Of a stretch of 64,000 bases of DNA, positions 37,250-48,742 are shown one piece after another. Made by a program: the position numbers and the translations under genes. Each line of letters starts with the position of its first letter. The stretch's first letter is position 1. This DNA is from Vibrio tarriae (GTDB lineage: Bacteria; Pseudomonadota; Gammaproteobacteria; Enterobacterales; Vibrionaceae), in contig NZ_CP022352.1 in assembly GCF_002216685.1 (NCBI RefSeq), forward strand, positions 930,001 to 994,000, in the 5' to 3' direction. The notes beneath the pieces were generated by a model. It was not told the origin of the DNA and ran no database searches. It was given only the letters and a program-made list of their open reading frames with translations.

Positions 37250-40200
37250 ATGCGTGTACTTGAAGGAAAGGCTGTGAAGAGTGTTTTTACGCTAAGCACT
37301 TTAACCGCTTCATGTTTAATGGCTTTCAGCAGCTATGCAGCAGTGGATTGCTCGACGTTAGCTGAATGGCAATCGTCTGCGGTTTACACTGGTGGTGCCA
37401 AAGTGCAGCACAAGGGCAATGCTTATCAGGCCAACTATTGGACACAAAATAATGATCCGGAAAAATTCTCAGGCAACTATGCTCAATGGAAACTTCTGGA
37501 TTCGTGTGCTATATCTGGCGATACCAACCAAGCACCTAGTGTGACGTTAACTGCTCCGCTTGCTACTGCGCAGGTGAAAGCCGGAGATGTGGTTACACTC
37601 GCAGCAAATGCGTCCGATGCTGATGGTTCGGTTGCACGTGTTGAATTCTCGGTTGATGGTGTACTGGTTGGTCAAGCAACCAAAGCACCGTACACAACAA
37701 ACTGGACTGCCACCAAAGGAACTCATGAATTTAGCGCAGTTGCGTTTGATGACAAAGGTGCTGTTAGCACCAAAAATGCTGTGACTCTGACTGTGACAGA
37801 AGCGACAGGACCGGTGAACCAAGCACCAACTGTGGCGGTTGCTCTCTCTGCGGCTAAGGTAGATGTAGGCACTGTTGTGACTCTGACCGCCGATGCCGCA
37901 GATTCTGATGGTTCAGTGGCGAAAGTGGATTTCTATGTTGGTGGTGCGCTGGTAGGCACATCGGCGAAAGCACCTTACACCCTCAATTACACGACAACCA
38001 AAGCGGGTTCACTAGCGGTTTACGCGCGTGCCACCGACAACTTGGGGGCAACGACTGATTCTGCATTGGCAACGTTGGTGGTGAATGGCATCGCACCAGT
38101 CGCAAGCTGTCGTCCTGATGGCTTGTACCAAACTGAAGGCGTACAAGTACCATACTGTACCGTTTACGATGAAGATGGCCGCGAGAAAATGGGAGTGGAT
38201 CATCCACGTCGTGTGATTGGTTACTTTACCAGTTGGCGTTCAGGCGATGACCCGCAAGCCGCTTACTTGGTCAAAGACATTCCTTGGGAACAACTGACTC
38301 ACATTAACTATGCGTTTGTCAGCATTGGTTCGGATGGCAAAGTGAATGTCGGTGATGTGAACGATCCAAATAACGCGGCTGTTGGTAAAGAGTGGCCAGG
38401 GGTTGAAATTGATCCAACACTAGGCTTTAAAGGCCACTTTGGTGCTCTAGCCACTTACAAACAAAAATACGGTGTGAAAACCCTGATCTCTATCGGCGGT
38501 TGGGCAGAAACTGGCGGCCATTTTGATGCGAACGGTAACCGTGTGGCTGATGGTGGCTTCTACACCATGACCACTAATGCTGATGGTTCCATCAACCACG
38601 CAGCGATTGAAAAATTTGCGGCATCTGCAGTTGAAATGATCCGTAAGTACAAATTTGATGGTGTGGATATCGATTACGAATACCCAACCTCCATGGCTGG
38701 GGCAGGAAACCCAGATGATAAAGCCTTTATGGAGCCACGTCGTGCTTACCTGTGGGCTTCTTACCAAGAGTTGATGCGGGTTCTGCGTGAAAAACTTGAC
38801 CAAGCCTCTGCGCAGGATGGTCACCATTACATGTTAACGATCGCCGCGCCATCTTCTGGTTACTTACTACGTGGTATGGAAACCTTCGATGTCACCAAGT
38901 ATCTCGACTACGTCAACATCATGTCTTATGACCTACATGGTGCATGGAACGATCACGTGGGTCACAACGCCGCGCTCTACGACACAGGCAAAGACTCTGA
39001 ATTGGCACAGTGGAACGTTTACGGCACGGCACAATACGGCGGTATCGGTTACCTGAACACTGACTGGGCATACCATTACTTCCGTGGCTCAATGCCAGCG
39101 GGTCGTATCAACATTGGTGTGCCTTACTACACCCGTGGTTGGCAAGGTGTTACCGGTGGTGAAAATGGTCTGTGGGGCCGTGCAGCACTGCCGAACCAAA
39201 ACCTCTGTGCACCAGGCACCGGTGAAGGGGAGAAAAACAACTGTGGTCACGGTGCAACGGGTGTTGATAACATGTGGCATGACGTTAACGCTGCGGGTGA
39301 CGAAATGGGCGCAGGCTCTAACCCAATGTGGCATGCGAAGAACCTAGAAAAAGGTATTTGGGGTTCATACGCAGCCGCTTACAAGCTCGATCCAACTACC
39401 ACACCGCTGATCGGTACTTATGTACGTAATTATGACAGTGTGGCCGTTGCTCCTTGGTTGTGGAACGCAGAGAAGAAAGTGTTCTTATCTACCGAAGATA
39501 AACAGTCTATTGATGTGAAAGCCGATTATGTTATCGACAAAGAGATTGGCGGTATCATGTTCTGGGAGTTGGCGGGTGACTATAGCTGTTACAACCTTGA
39601 TGCCAACGGCAAACGTACTTCAGTGGATCCTACCGAGCAAGCGTGTACCACCGGTAAAGGTGAATACCACATGGGTAATACCATGACCAAAGCTATCTAC
39701 GACAAGTTCAAAGTCGCCACGCCTTATGGTAACAAGGTAGCGACAGGAGCAATCCCTGCTGAAGCGGTGAATATTGCGGTGAAAGTCGGTGGCTTCAAAG
39801 TCGGTGACCAAAACTACCCAATCAATCCGAAGATTACCTTCACGAACAACACAGGTGTTGATATTCCAGGAGGAACGGAATTCCAATTCGATATTCCGGT
39901 TTCAGCGCCAGATAACGCGAAGGATCAATCGGGCGGCGGCTTGAAAGTGATTGCGTCGGGTCATACTCGTGCCAATAACATTGGCGGCTTAGACGGTACG
40001 ATGCATCGCGTGGCGTTCTCTCTACCCGCTTGGAAATCACTTCCTGCAGGGGCAACCTATGAATTGGATATGGTTTACTACCTGCCAATTTCAGGCCCAG
40101 CGAACTACACAGTGAAGATCAACAATGTGGAATACGCTTTCAGCTTTGAGCAGCCGGATCTCCCTGTCGCCGATTTGACTGCAGGAGGTAATACCGGAGG

Positions 40201-40408
40201 CGATACTGGCGGTAACGCTGGCGGTGGCACAGGTGGTGGCTCAACGGGTGATGTCACCCAATGGGTTCCCGGCTCTACCCAAGTGAAAAATGGTGCAACT
40301 GTCATTTATAACGGCAAATGTTTTGTGGCTCAAAACAGCCCAGGTGTATGGGAATCACCGACACAATCTAACTGGTTCTGGAAAGACGTGACTTGCCCTC
40401 AGGCGTAA
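37250..40408 (+). CDS. Secreted endo-chitodextrinase, GH18
   Basis: A 1052-residue exported enzyme that cuts soluble chitin oligosaccharides; by position it corresponds to the V. cholerae chitodextrinase I recall as VCA0700. After the signal peptide (cleavage near SYA, about residue 27) come a chitin-binding CBM5/12-type module ([20 protein letters not shown], about 35-85), two Ig-like repeats (about 95-280, each with DSDGSV/DADGSV), and the GH18 barrel. The catalytic DxxDxDxE motif is [11 protein letters not shown], with the acid Glu477. A further beta domain, a Gly/Thr-rich linker (about 975-1000) and a second CBM5/12 ([11 protein letters not shown] to the end) follow. The ATG at 37250 has a GAGGG site. 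The chitin theme returns in the GH20/PTS locus at 48.7 kb. Confidence 0.94.
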   Translation: MRVLEGKAVKSVFTLSTLTASCLMAFSSYAAVDCSTLAEWQSSAVYTGGAKVQHKGNAYQANYWTQNNDPEKFSGNYAQWKLLDSCAISGDTNQAPSVTLTAPLATAQVKAGDVVTLAANASDADGSVARVEFSVDGVLVGQATKAPYTTNWTATKGTHEFSAVAFDDKGAVSTKNAVTLTVTEATGPVNQAPTVAVALSAAKVDVGTVVTLTADAADSDGSVAKVDFYVGGALVGTSAKAPYTLNYTTTKAGSLAVYARATDNLGATTDSALATLVVNGIAPVASCRPDGLYQTEGVQVPYCTVYDEDGREKMGVDHPRRVIGYFTSWRSGDDPQAAYLVKDIPWEQLTHINYAFVSIGSDGKVNVGDVNDPNNAAVGKEWPGVEIDPTLGFKGHFGALATYKQKYGVKTLISIGGWAETGGHFDANGNRVADGGFYTMTTNADGSINHAAIEKFAASAVEMIRKYKFDGVDIDYEYPTSMAGAGNPDDKAFMEPRRAYLWASYQELMRVLREKLDQASAQDGHHYMLTIAAPSSGYLLRGMETFDVTKYLDYVNIMSYDLHGAWNDHVGHNAALYDTGKDSELAQWNVYGTAQYGGIGYLNTDWAYHYFRGSMPAGRINIGVPYYTRGWQGVTGGENGLWGRAALPNQNLCAPGTGEGEKNNCGHGATGVDNMWHDVNAAGDEMGAGSNPMWHAKNLEKGIWGSYAAAYKLDPTTTPLIGTYVRNYDSVAVAPWLWNAEKKVFLSTEDKQSIDVKADYVIDKEIGGIMFWELAGDYSCYNLDANGKRTSVDPTEQACTTGKGEYHMGNTMTKAIYDKFKVATPYGNKVATGAIPAEAVNIAVKVGGFKVGDQNYPINPKITFTNNTGVDIPGGTEFQFDIPVSAPDNAKDQSGGGLKVIASGHTRANNIGGLDGTMHRVAFSLPAWKSLPAGATYELDMVYYLPISGPANYTVKINNVEYAFSFEQPDLPVADLTAGGNTGGDTGGNAGGGTGGGSTGDVTQWVPGSTQVKNGATVIYNGKCFVAQNSPGVWESPTQSNWFWKDVTCPQA

Positions 40409-40427
40409 GTGACTGAATCCGAGCATC

Positions 40428-40458
40428 AAGAACCCCCGCATTGCGGGGGTTCTTCTTA
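40428..40458. terminator. Bidirectional terminator, chitodextrinase / glgC
   Basis: The near-perfect 13-bp inverted repeat AAGAACCCCCGCA / TGCGGGGGTTCTT (40428-40440 and 40442-40454) is followed by TTCTTATTCT on the plus strand. It separates two convergent genes. Confidence 0.85.
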
Positions 40459-40532
40459 TTCTATCACTGACGAGTTTATGGTTCGTGATAGATGAGCCAT
40501 AAAATGGCGCAGTGTCCCATCTTCTGGGAAAG

Positions 40533-41756
40533 CTACTCTGTCGAAAATTGATAACTTTCTGGTACAACGACAACACCTCGCTCTGAAATATGGAAGCGTT
40601 TTCTATCCTCGATAGGATTAAGGCCAATTTCGGTATAGGGCGGAATTTTTACGTGTTTATCGATAATGCAATGAATGAGCTTACACCCTTCACCCACTTC
40701 AACATCATCAAACAAAATACTGTCGACAATCAGCGCGGAATCATTGATGCGCACATTGGAAGAGATGATCGAATGTTGCACCGAACCGCCCGAGTTGATG
40801 ACGCCGTTAGCGATGATCGAGTTGATAAAAATCCCTTCGTTACCCGTGGCAGATGAAACCGTTCTTGCAGGCGGGTACTGCTGCTCATAAGTGCGTATCG
40901 CCCAGTTTTTTTGATACAAATTCATGGGCGGAACAGGTTGTAATAAATCCATATTGGCATCATAGAAAGAGTCGATGGTTCCGACATCTCGCCAATAGCA
41001 ATCACGTGCAACGCGGCCTTTACCTGAACAAAACGCATAAGCAAATACATTGCCAGTCGCGATCAATTTAGGAATGACATCTTTACCGAAATCGTGGCTG
41101 GATTGCTCAATTTCAGCATCTTCTGTTAATGCTTTTTTCAGCACATCCATATTAAAAATGTAAATCCCCATTGAAGCTAAACTGTGGTCTGGTTTATTGG
41201 GAATACAAGGGGGATCCGCGGGCTTTTCAACAAAGCAGGTAATGCGAGATTCGTCATCAATGGCCATCACACCAAACGCGGAGGCTTCATGTCGAGGCAC
41301 CTGCATACAGGCAATGGTTAAGGTGGCATTTTTGCTGATGTGTTCTTCGAGCATAGCGGCATAATCCATGCGGTAGATGTGATCACCAGAAAGCACCACG
41401 ACGTATTTTGCATCACTACGCGCAAGCAACCACATATTGTGAAACAACGCATCGGCTGTTCCTTCGTACCATTTTCCGCCTTTGCGCATTTGTGGCGGAA
41501 CAACGGTAATGAACTCACCAAGCTCGGGATTGAAAATGGACCAGCCATTACGAAGATGTTTATGCAAGGAGTGCGATTTGTATTGAGTTAACACCAAGAT
41601 GCGGCGTAACCCAGAATGCAGGCAATTGGTTAAGGTGAAATCGATAATCCGATATTTTCCACCAAAAGGCACAGCGGGCTTGGCTCTGTCATCCGTCAGC
41701 GGGGAAAGGCGTGAGCCCATTCCTCCAGCCAGAATCACAGCTAAAGTGTCCTGCAT
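40533..41756 (-). CDS. glgC: Glucose-1-phosphate adenylyltransferase
   Basis: Makes ADP-glucose for glycogen synthesis. The 407-residue protein has the nucleotidyltransferase signature [32 protein letters not shown] (residues 10-41, allosteric and catalytic Lys), the [10 protein letters not shown] block, the substrate-binding FVEKP and a C-terminal left-handed beta-helix. No other glycogen gene is in the window, so this appears to be a stand-alone copy (vibrios often carry two glgC genes). The start ATG at 41756 follows GGAGACG. It is convergent with chitodextrinase. Confidence 0.95.
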   Translation of the reverse strand: MQDTLAVILAGGMGSRLSPLTDDRAKPAVPFGGKYRIIDFTLTNCLHSGLRRILVLTQYKSHSLHKHLRNGWSIFNPELGEFITVVPPQMRKGGKWYEGTADALFHNMWLLARSDAKYVVVLSGDHIYRMDYAAMLEEHISKNATLTIACMQVPRHEASAFGVMAIDDESRITCFVEKPADPPCIPNKPDHSLASMGIYIFNMDVLKKALTEDAEIEQSSHDFGKDVIPKLIATGNVFAYAFCSGKGRVARDCYWRDVGTIDSFYDANMDLLQPVPPMNLYQKNWAIRTYEQQYPPARTVSSATGNEGIFINSIIANGVINSGGSVQHSIISSNVRINDSALIVDSILFDDVEVGEGCKLIHCIIDKHVKIPPYTEIGLNPIEDRKRFHISERGVVVVPESYQFSTE

Positions 41757-41796
41757 AAAGCGTCTCCATGAATCGATATGTGACTAGCCTCTTCCT

Positions 41797-41911
41797 TCTT
41801 GAAGCTGCAGTAATGTTGGCAATATTCATTTGTCCCAATTACATCGTCTGTTTATGCACATGGGGCTTCACTCACTTGCCGCCTAGCTGCAACTCCAAGT
41901 AGTTTGGGGAT
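41797..41911. repeat. Vibrio palindromic intergenic repeat, full copy
   Basis: It starts with CTTGAAGCTGCAG and ends with CTGCAACTCCAAGTAGTTT, which are near inverse complements of each other. It shares both ends and parts of the middle (TGTTGG, CATGGG) with the repeat at 59404-59520. It fills much of the gap 41757-42058; I see no gene in the rest. Confidence 0.65.
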
Positions 41912-42058
41912 ATTTGTAGTAAAACCAACCTATCAAGCGTAGTACAAGACGCGAAAGTTAGCGGAAGGCTTGCGAGCACAGGCTATGAGGCAGAGTGATA
42001 ATCGGCACAGGCTGTGAAGTGGCTCATAATAATCTTTGATACTTACATCAGCTTTGCA

Positions 42059-43942
42059 TTACGCTAAGTGATGCATTTCCATAGCTGTGAGTACTGATAT
42101 TTGGTTGCGTCCCGATGTTTTGGATTCATATAAAGCCAGATCGGCCCTTTTGTAGCTTTGGTCGGGCGATGTGCAAACATCGGTAACACCACCACTTAAG
42201 GTTACTTGCTGATGGTGTAATGAAGCGATATGCAGGCGTACGCGGTTAAGTACTTGTTCGGCTTCTTCAATGGAAGTGTAGGGGAAAATAATGGCAAACT
42301 CTTCTCCACCAATCCGTGCGATAAAATCCGATTCACGTAACTGATCTTGGATGCCTTTAGCAACAGTCCGTAACACCAGATCCCCTTCGTTGTGCCCGAA
42401 TTTGTCGTTAATGCGTTTAAAGTGGTCTATATCAATGATAGCAAGGCAGCTCTGGGCTTGATCGGGATAACGGCGACGCTTAGCGCACTCTAACGAGATG
42501 GTTTGATCGAATTTACGTCGATTCCACAAGTCGGTTAACGAATCTTTTTCACTCAGCTCACGCAGGCGATTCTCTAGCGCCTTGCGATGTGAAATATCCA
42601 CAAAAGAGGCAACGTAGAATTGAATGACATTGTTTTCATCGCGGATGCTTTGAATACGGAGAATTTCGGTGATGCTTTCGCCATCTTTGCGTTTGTTGAT
42701 CACTTCACCTTCCCATACGCCATTGTCTTGCAGAGCTTTCCACATCTGCATATAGAACTCGACTTTGTGTAATCCAGAAGCAAAAATGGACGGCTGCTTA
42801 CCTTTGACATCTTCAAAAGTGTAACCACTTAGGCGGGTAAATTCGTTGTTTACTTTGATGATGCGATTCTGACGGTCGGTAATGACCACCGCTGACATGC
42901 CATCCATCGCTGCCCGAGCCAATTTACTGTCAAGGCTATTTTTCAAATGGTTGATGTTCCATGCCGCAAATCCAGCCGCAATGATAGAGAGTAGCGATAA
43001 CACCGTCACCGCTTGACTCATCAGTGCCCAGCGCGCATTCGCATAGATCTTATCTATTTCTGCCTTATTGATGCGCAGTACCAATACCAAAGGTTTAAAG
43101 TCAGGTAAGACAGAACTGAGATCCACTTTGATATAGCTAAACCAGGTTTGATTGGATAGAGCAAAGCCTTGTTGGTTGAGTTGGATTTTTTGCCAAAGCT
43201 CTGGGTGTTGGGCTGAAAAGTGGAGGGAAGAGGTTGAACGCGTACCGGATGGCTTGTGTTCACTGAGCAGTAATTCTCCTGCCGAATTCAAAATATCTGG
43301 TGAATCAAACTGATCATAAATAAAAGAGAGACGTTGATAGAGAGACTGTAGCTTCACCGTCACGACGAGAAAACCTTGCCGTTGGCCTTGATGCTCAATG
43401 CCCGTCACAAAACGAAAGGTCGGCAGCATACCAGAAGGCGTTTCTGCTGACATCGCCACTTGCGTTGCCCACACTTGAGGCGTAGTGAGTTGGGCGTATT
43501 GAGCCACAATTTGTTGACTGAACGGATCTGAGGTTTGGGCTGATTCCACAAAGGCGACTTGGTGACCATCGTAAATCGCTTTGAGTTGTTCTTTTCCTTG
43601 TCTATCCAGCAATCTGAATGAAGAGAAAATCGCTTGCGATCTTAACGTCACATCCCACAATGTTTTGAGTTGACTGAGTGCTTCTTTGGTTGGTGTGGTG
43701 ACAGCCGTGAATAAAAGGTCGTTTTTGGCTAACAGTTGGGTGGCTTGGTGTGTGCTTTCCAGCATTCGTAACAAGTCATGCTGACTGAACTCAAGCTGTA
43801 AGCGAGTCTGTTTTTCAACGCTGCTGACCGCTTGAGTCTCAAGCTGGCTAGCGGCATGTATGAAATACAGTGTAGGAATGAAACCAAGTACAAACGCAAC
43901 AATGGCAAATTGTATGAAATATTTACGGGCAGAAGAGTACAT
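42059..43942 (-). CDS. cdgD: Membrane GGDEF diguanylate cyclase with PAS (CdgD-like)
   Basis: Makes c-di-GMP. The ATG at 43942 gives about 627 residues: membrane helix 1 (about 11-33), a periplasmic sensor with Cache-like features (to about 300), membrane helix 2 (about 305-327), a PAS domain (about 340-450, DGMSAVVITDRQ) and a GGDEF domain with an intact GGEEF active site (RIGGEEFAIIFP). The degenerate stretch near the usual RxxD inhibitory site is not obvious, so product inhibition is uncertain. The frame is open to 44005 but only with a TTG start. By position it is the protein I recall as CdgD (VCA0697). Confidence 0.9.
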   Translation of the reverse strand: MYSSARKYFIQFAIVAFVLGFIPTLYFIHAASQLETQAVSSVEKQTRLQLEFSQHDLLRMLESTHQATQLLAKNDLLFTAVTTPTKEALSQLKTLWDVTLRSQAIFSSFRLLDRQGKEQLKAIYDGHQVAFVESAQTSDPFSQQIVAQYAQLTTPQVWATQVAMSAETPSGMLPTFRFVTGIEHQGQRQGFLVVTVKLQSLYQRLSFIYDQFDSPDILNSAGELLLSEHKPSGTRSTSSLHFSAQHPELWQKIQLNQQGFALSNQTWFSYIKVDLSSVLPDFKPLVLVLRINKAEIDKIYANARWALMSQAVTVLSLLSIIAAGFAAWNINHLKNSLDSKLARAAMDGMSAVVITDRQNRIIKVNNEFTRLSGYTFEDVKGKQPSIFASGLHKVEFYMQMWKALQDNGVWEGEVINKRKDGESITEILRIQSIRDENNVIQFYVASFVDISHRKALENRLRELSEKDSLTDLWNRRKFDQTISLECAKRRRYPDQAQSCLAIIDIDHFKRINDKFGHNEGDLVLRTVAKGIQDQLRESDFIARIGGEEFAIIFPYTSIEEAEQVLNRVRLHIASLHHQQVTLSGGVTDVCTSPDQSYKRADLALYESKTSGRNQISVLTAMEMHHLA

Positions 43943-43983
43943 AATTCGATGTATAAGTCGTTGAGTGCATACTATAGAACGAA

Positions 43984-44187
43984 TTAAATGAGATTTCGCT
44001 TCCAAAAAATCACTTCGTGCGCTTGATCATGGTTTGCATCAGCCAATAAACGAACGGCGTTCAATTTTTCAGCAGAAATTACAATAAAGAGTTTCAATAA
44101 AGCTATGCAAGCGTCATTTACATTGTAAATCTCATATTCACTCAGATAGTCGATTGGAAAGAAGTTCTGTGAGTTGTGATTGAGCAT
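43984..44187 (-). CDS. Small hypothetical protein upstream of the GGDEF gene
   Basis: A 67-residue frame with an ATG at 44187 preceded by GGTGATC and native-looking composition (MLNHNSQNFFPIDYL... ending FWKRNLI). I recognise no domain. It ends 41 nt before the start chosen for the GGDEF gene on the same strand, which suggests co-transcription. It might be a small regulatory partner or simply a non-coding frame; evidence is moderate. Confidence 0.45.
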   Translation of the reverse strand: MLNHNSQNFFPIDYLSEYEIYNVNDACIALLKLFIVISAEKLNAVRLLADANHDQAHEVIFWKRNLI

Positions 44188-44348
44188 GAGATCACCATGA
44201 AGTGTGTCTTTACTTCAAAAAATCTTTTTATCAGAAGATTTCTGGTCAAGCTTTGTTCAAATATCCCGCTATATTGATAAGAAAGTAAGATTCGTCGCAT
44301 TTTCATGTCAATGACGTTGCGCTAGAGAAATTTTACGAGCGGGGGAAA

Positions 44349-45020
44349 ATGAAAAAAATACTCATGCTACTCGTGCTGATACTCGGATTAGGTGGAGCAG
44401 GTGCGGGATTTTATCTGTTTTATCTCAAACCGCAGATGGATGCGGAAGCGGCTAAAGCCAATGAAGTACCTGAAACTGCGCCTGAGGCTCCTGCAGAGCC
44501 AACTCCTGCTATGGAAGCTAAACCTGAGATTATGGATTTTTATGTCGATGCGGTGACATTAAGCATTCGTGAGCAACCCGATCCCAATGCTTATCCGGAT
44601 GTTGATAAGCAACTCTATCGTGGTGACAAGGTTCATTTGCTTGAAAAAAAAGGGGGATGGGGGCGTATTTCGGATTATTACGTGTATGAGGAAGGGGGGC
44701 CTGAAGTGGCAGAGTGGATCCCCTTAGAAGGATTGACCGTCGAACCACCGGTGATTACGCCAGAAGAGCGCACTAAAACCTTAACCGGCTACATCGAAAA
44801 TTCGGATGATTTTCTTTTGCATCAAGAAAAGTTCCTGACTACAACCGATACCTTATTAAAAGAGGGAAATTGCTCGCCCAAAGATTTTGAAGAGCTCGGA
44901 GGCTGGGTGCGCTCAGTCACTTTCGGAGAGCAGCCGGTGTATTTTATCTATTGTGGAGGCTTGAGTCAGGCACATAAGATCTACCTGAACGTGCAAACTG
45001 GCCAAATTTTCTATCGCTAG
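44349..45020 (+). CDS. Membrane-anchored SH3-like domain protein
   Basis: A 223-residue protein: short cytoplasmic start, one membrane helix (about 5-26, Leu/Gly-rich), a Pro/Ala/Glu-rich stalk (about 34-58), and a periplasmic SH3b-like domain (about 62-130, VTLSIREQPDPNAY, RGDKVHLLEKKGGWGRIS). A C-terminal domain with two Cys (NCSPKD and YCGG) follows and may hold a disulphide. Bacterial SH3 domains often bind peptidoglycan or other envelope partners. I know no name. AGCGGGGG precedes the ATG. Confidence 0.8.
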   Translation: MKKILMLLVLILGLGGAGAGFYLFYLKPQMDAEAAKANEVPETAPEAPAEPTPAMEAKPEIMDFYVDAVTLSIREQPDPNAYPDVDKQLYRGDKVHLLEKKGGWGRISDYYVYEEGGPEVAEWIPLEGLTVEPPVITPEERTKTLTGYIENSDDFLLHQEKFLTTTDTLLKEGNCSPKDFEELGGWVRSVTFGEQPVYFIYCGGLSQAHKIYLNVQTGQIFYR

Positions 45021-45096
45021 ATCACATTTTTTCACTTGAGCTTCACTGAGCATCGGCCTAAACTGCCTTCTTGTCTAAGAGGCGAGAGCTGAAGTC

Positions 45097-45552
45097 ATGT
45101 ACTTGCGTGTCCTGATCCAGTGTTGGTTTGCTTTACTTGCGATGGTACTTCCTTCGCAGGTTTTTGCTTATGCGCTGGAAAGTGAAGCAAGCTCCACATG
45201 CCCAGAAGCCAGCATTTCGACAAATCCGACCCTTGACTCTGATTGGCTTTTGAGTTCAGCACCACAGCCTGCCATACCGAGTTCGCAGTCGCATGTTAGT
45301 CATAGTGCTTATGCCATTTTAAATCATTCGCGTCATGCCCCGACACAACGTCTTCTCGTAGGGTGTGGCTCTGATCTGCCGTTGGACGCTGATTTTGATG
45401 AGCCCCAATTAGGCACTTCTCACAGTCGGCCGCTTTTTGTTACAACAACCAACTACTGCAACCGAAGTTACGACTTTTTCACCTCCTCTCACCGACTTGC
45501 GGGTTGGAAAGAGAGTAACGCTATGTATGTAGCGCTCAACAGCCAATTCTAA
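45097..45552 (+). CDS. Hypothetical exported protein
   Basis: A 151-residue protein with an N-terminal signal sequence (hydrophobic core to about 18, cleavage near FAYA). The rest is Ser-rich without a recognised domain, with cysteines in STCPE, GCGS and NYCNR. It lies 71 nt before secD2 on the same strand, but a separate promoter is possible. Function unknown. Confidence 0.65.
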   Translation: MYLRVLIQCWFALLAMVLPSQVFAYALESEASSTCPEASISTNPTLDSDWLLSSAPQPAIPSSQSHVSHSAYAILNHSRHAPTQRLLVGCGSDLPLDADFDEPQLGTSHSRPLFVTTTNYCNRSYDFFTSSHRLAGWKESNAMYVALNSQF

Positions 45553-45623
45553 CGTTCCCATATTCATTTTTTAGTGTGACATTGTCACTTGTTGAATCAC
45601 TCAGTTTAGGCTGAGAGGGAACT

Positions 45624-47463
45624 ATGAAGAAAAAAACACAAAATCAGGCTGCAAAACGCCTGATCAACCACTATTCCGCTTGGAAGTATGTGGTTCTGGT
45701 GACCACCATCATCATTCTAACCTTAAGTGCTATTCCTACTTGGTATGGCGAACAACCTTCTATTCAGTTGCAATCTAAAGATGCAACGAGTGTATTACGC
45801 AACGTTCCTGAGCTGGCGCAACTGCTCAATAAGCAAAATATTCAGGCCGATGAAATTACCCAACAAGGGGATAACACCACCTTGGTTTTTGCCAACGAAA
45901 CGCAGCAGTCACAAGCCAGAAATGCACTGGATGCGCTTGTGAAAGAAGGGGATACCATCACCTATTCTTATGTGTCTGTTGCGCCAAAGTGGCTAGGCAA
46001 TTTGGGTTTTTCACCCATCAAATTAGGCTTGGATTTACGCGGGGGCGTACAGTTTCTGCTGAATGTGGATGTCGATAAGGCCTTCCAAGAACAGCGCGAC
46101 AGTATGATGGATGCAGTAAAAGACTCGCTGCGTACAAAGCGTTTGCGCGGTGTTGCAGTACAAGCGATGGGTAATGATGCTTTTGAGGTCAAAACTGAAC
46201 AGCCGCAAGCCTTGAGCCATGTACGCAAATACTTGCAAGAAAATTATCGAGGCTGGGAGATTCGTCAAGGCTCAGATCAGTTGCAGGTTCAGCCATCACA
46301 ACAAAATAAATCAGAGTTTCAAACCGCGACGATTCAACAGAACTTGAAAATCATGCGTGATCGGATTGAAGAACTTGGGATTACAGAAGCTCTGGTTCAA
46401 CGTCAAGGTGAACATGCGATCCGTATCGAGCTGCCCGGTGTGCAAGACCCCTCACAGGCGAAGAATGTGATTGGTGCGACCGCAAGTTTGGCGTTTTATG
46501 AAGCAAAATCTCCAACGGATGCGCGCAGTTACGACGATTTAATCCTAGAAGATGGCAATGGACGTCCTGTGATTCTGGCCAAACGTCCAGTGTTGAGTGG
46601 CGAGCATATCGTCAATGCCCGTGCGGGTGTGGACAACATGGGTATGTCTGAGGTGAACATTTCACTGGATCACGCAGGCGGCAAAATCATGAGTGATTTT
46701 TCCGGTAAACACATTGGTAAACCGATGGCGACCGTCTATCGCGAATATAAAACCAATGCGCGTGGCGAAACCGTTCGCAGTGAGAAAGTGATCAGCGTTG
46801 CCACCATTCAATCTCAATTGGGGAGCCAATTTCGTATTACGGGCGCAGGTTCAATGGAAGAAGCACAGCAGCTCGCCCTACTGTTGCGTGCAGGCTCGCT
46901 GACGGCACCTGTCACCATTGTTGAAGAGCGCACCATCGGTGCTTCTTTGGGTGAAGAAAATATTGCCAACGGTTTTTGCTGCTTTGGCGCTTGGTATGGC
47001 AATGACGCTGACTTTCATGGCGCTTTGGTATCGCCGTTTGGGTTGGGTGGCAAACGTCGCTTTGTTGGTCAACATGGCTTGCTTGTTGGGTCTGATTGCT
47101 TTATTGCCAGGGGCAGTATTGACCCTACCAGGTATTGCAGGTTTGGTGTTAACCGTGGGTATGGCGGTGGATACTAACGTGCTGATCTTTGAACGTATTC
47201 GCGACAAACTCAGTGAAGGGCGTAACTTCGCACAAGCTATTGATACCGGTTTTGACAGTGCTTTCAGCACGATTTTAGACGCCAACATTACCACCATGAT
47301 CACGGCAGTCATTCTGTATTCGATTGGTAATGGTCCTATCCAAGGCTTTGCTTTGACTTTGGGCTTAGGCCTACTCACCAGCATGTTCAGTGGTGTATTC
47401 GCTTCACGAGCATTGATTAATTTGGTTTGGGGACGCGATACGCGTCGTGATGTGAGGGTATAA
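45624..47463 (+). pseudogene. secD: SecD paralogue (SecD2), frameshifted in a T-run
   Basis: SecD with SecF uses the proton gradient to pull secreted proteins through SecYEG. The first frame (45624-47177) holds membrane helix 1, the P1 head region (LGLDLRGGVQFLLNVD is the D1/D2 signature) and P1 base. It runs out after GASLGEENIANGF into a random tail. The correct continuation, FAALALGMAMTLTFMAL through DTNVLIFERIRDKLSEG, is in the next frame and ends at 47463. One extra T in the five-T run 46973-46977 explains it; restored, the protein would be about 612 residues, as for E. coli SecD (615). secF2 follows after 3 nt. No yajC is nearby, so this is a second SecDF set. Confidence 0.87.
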
Positions 47464-47466
47464 GCC

Positions 47467-48369
47467 ATGGTTGACTATTTAAAATCTCGAATCCGTCCGA
47501 TTCGCTACATCACTGGCATTATTTCAGTCTTATTGATGGTGATCTCGCTAGGGGCTTTTGCAATCAAAGGCTTGAATATGGGCTTAGATTTCACCGGCGG
47601 GATGGTCACGGAAGCGATCATTAATCACTCGGTGACCAAGTCTCAGCTGATGGATCAATTACAGCCGGTACTGGGGGAGTCGGTTTCTGCCACGCCTTCG
47701 GGAGAAGAAGGGCGTTGGGTGATCCGTTATCCACTACCCGCTGAAGATGCTACGCCTGTAGACATTGCGACAGAGCTGCATCACATCTCAGATCAAGTGC
47801 AAATTGTCAGTAACAGCATGGTGGGATCGCAAGTTGGACAAGAGTTGATCGATCAAGGCGGACTCGCTTTGTTGATTTGTCTGCTCTCAATACTGGGTTA
47901 CTTGAGCTTTCGTTTTGAATGGCGTTTAGCGAGCGGAGCCCTACTAGCCCTGCTACACGACGTGATTTTGGTACTGGGTTTCTTTGCGATAACGCAAATG
48001 GAATTCAACTTGACGGTATTTGCTGCAGTCTTAGCGGTGCTCGGCTATTCATTGAACGACTCGATCATTATTTCGGATCGTATCCGAGAATTACTGCTAG
48101 CGAAGCAGCAGACGCCAACCGCAGATATTAATGACCAAGCCATTATTGCCACCTTCTCACGTACTATGGTGACATCCGGTACCACTTTGATGACCATTTC
48201 GGCACTTTGGCTAATGGGCGGTGCTCCGTTACAAGGTTTCGCCATCGCCATGTTTATCGGCGTAATTTCAGGGACTTGGTCATCGATTTCTATTGGTACT
48301 GTGTTACCTGAGTGGTTAGGGCTAGAGCCTAAACATTATCTTCCTGTCGAGTTAGATGCAGCTCCTTAG
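47467..48369 (+). CDS. secF: SecF paralogue (SecF2)
   Basis: The partner of SecD in the accessory export motor. The 300 residues show the N-terminal helix, the SecF signature GLDFTGG, a periplasmic head, then five helices with VLGYSLNDSIIISDRIRE (proton-path region) and a Gly-rich end. Starts 3 nt after secD2. It is full-length while its partner carries a frameshift. A strong hairpin terminator follows at 48410-48458. Confidence 0.93.
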   Translation: MVDYLKSRIRPIRYITGIISVLLMVISLGAFAIKGLNMGLDFTGGMVTEAIINHSVTKSQLMDQLQPVLGESVSATPSGEEGRWVIRYPLPAEDATPVDIATELHHISDQVQIVSNSMVGSQVGQELIDQGGLALLICLLSILGYLSFRFEWRLASGALLALLHDVILVLGFFAITQMEFNLTVFAAVLAVLGYSLNDSIIISDRIRELLLAKQQTPTADINDQAIIATFSRTMVTSGTTLMTISALWLMGGAPLQGFAIAMFIGVISGTWSSISIGTVLPEWLGLEPKHYLPVELDAAP

Positions 48370-48409
48370 AGTTCTCAATAGCACCTTTCAAATCACGAAT
48401 CCGTAATAA

Positions 48410-48458
48410 AAACATCCCATTTAAAGAATATCGCTCTGTAAATGGGATGTTTCATTTC
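48410..48458 (+). terminator. Terminator after secF2
   Basis: A perfect 14-bp stem (48410-48423 and 48439-48452) with a 15-nt loop is followed by TTTCATTTC. The remaining sequence to 48742 is AT-rich with no gene and should contain the PTS promoter. Confidence 0.75.
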
Positions 48459-48742
48459 AATAAAAAAGTGATCTCAAATCCTACCGAATACAGCAAAAGA
48501 CCTCAAAAAATCGTACATGGAATAAGGGTTTTATGCGTTTTTCATTCACAAAAATTCATTATTTACCAATTTATCAAAAGATAAATGTTCAAATTATCGA
48601 CTTAATTCACACTGGTTAAAAAGTAGACTTGTGTAACAGATTTCATATTCATATCACCCGTTTACGTTCGATTGGAGTATAAGTGTTATTGATTATTTAG
48701 TTGTATGTATTGTTTTTGGTGATGTGTATAGGGGTTAACAGT

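Noticed and set aside
40190-40255. Gly/Thr-rich tandem codons that look like a DNA repeat
   Set aside because: They encode the flexible linker between the catalytic part and the C-terminal chitin-binding module; ordinary for secreted chitinases.
48601-48742. A CRP-type site (TGTGTAACAGATTTCATA) before the PTS genes
   Set aside because: Only one half resembles the consensus; too weak to list without a matrix score.
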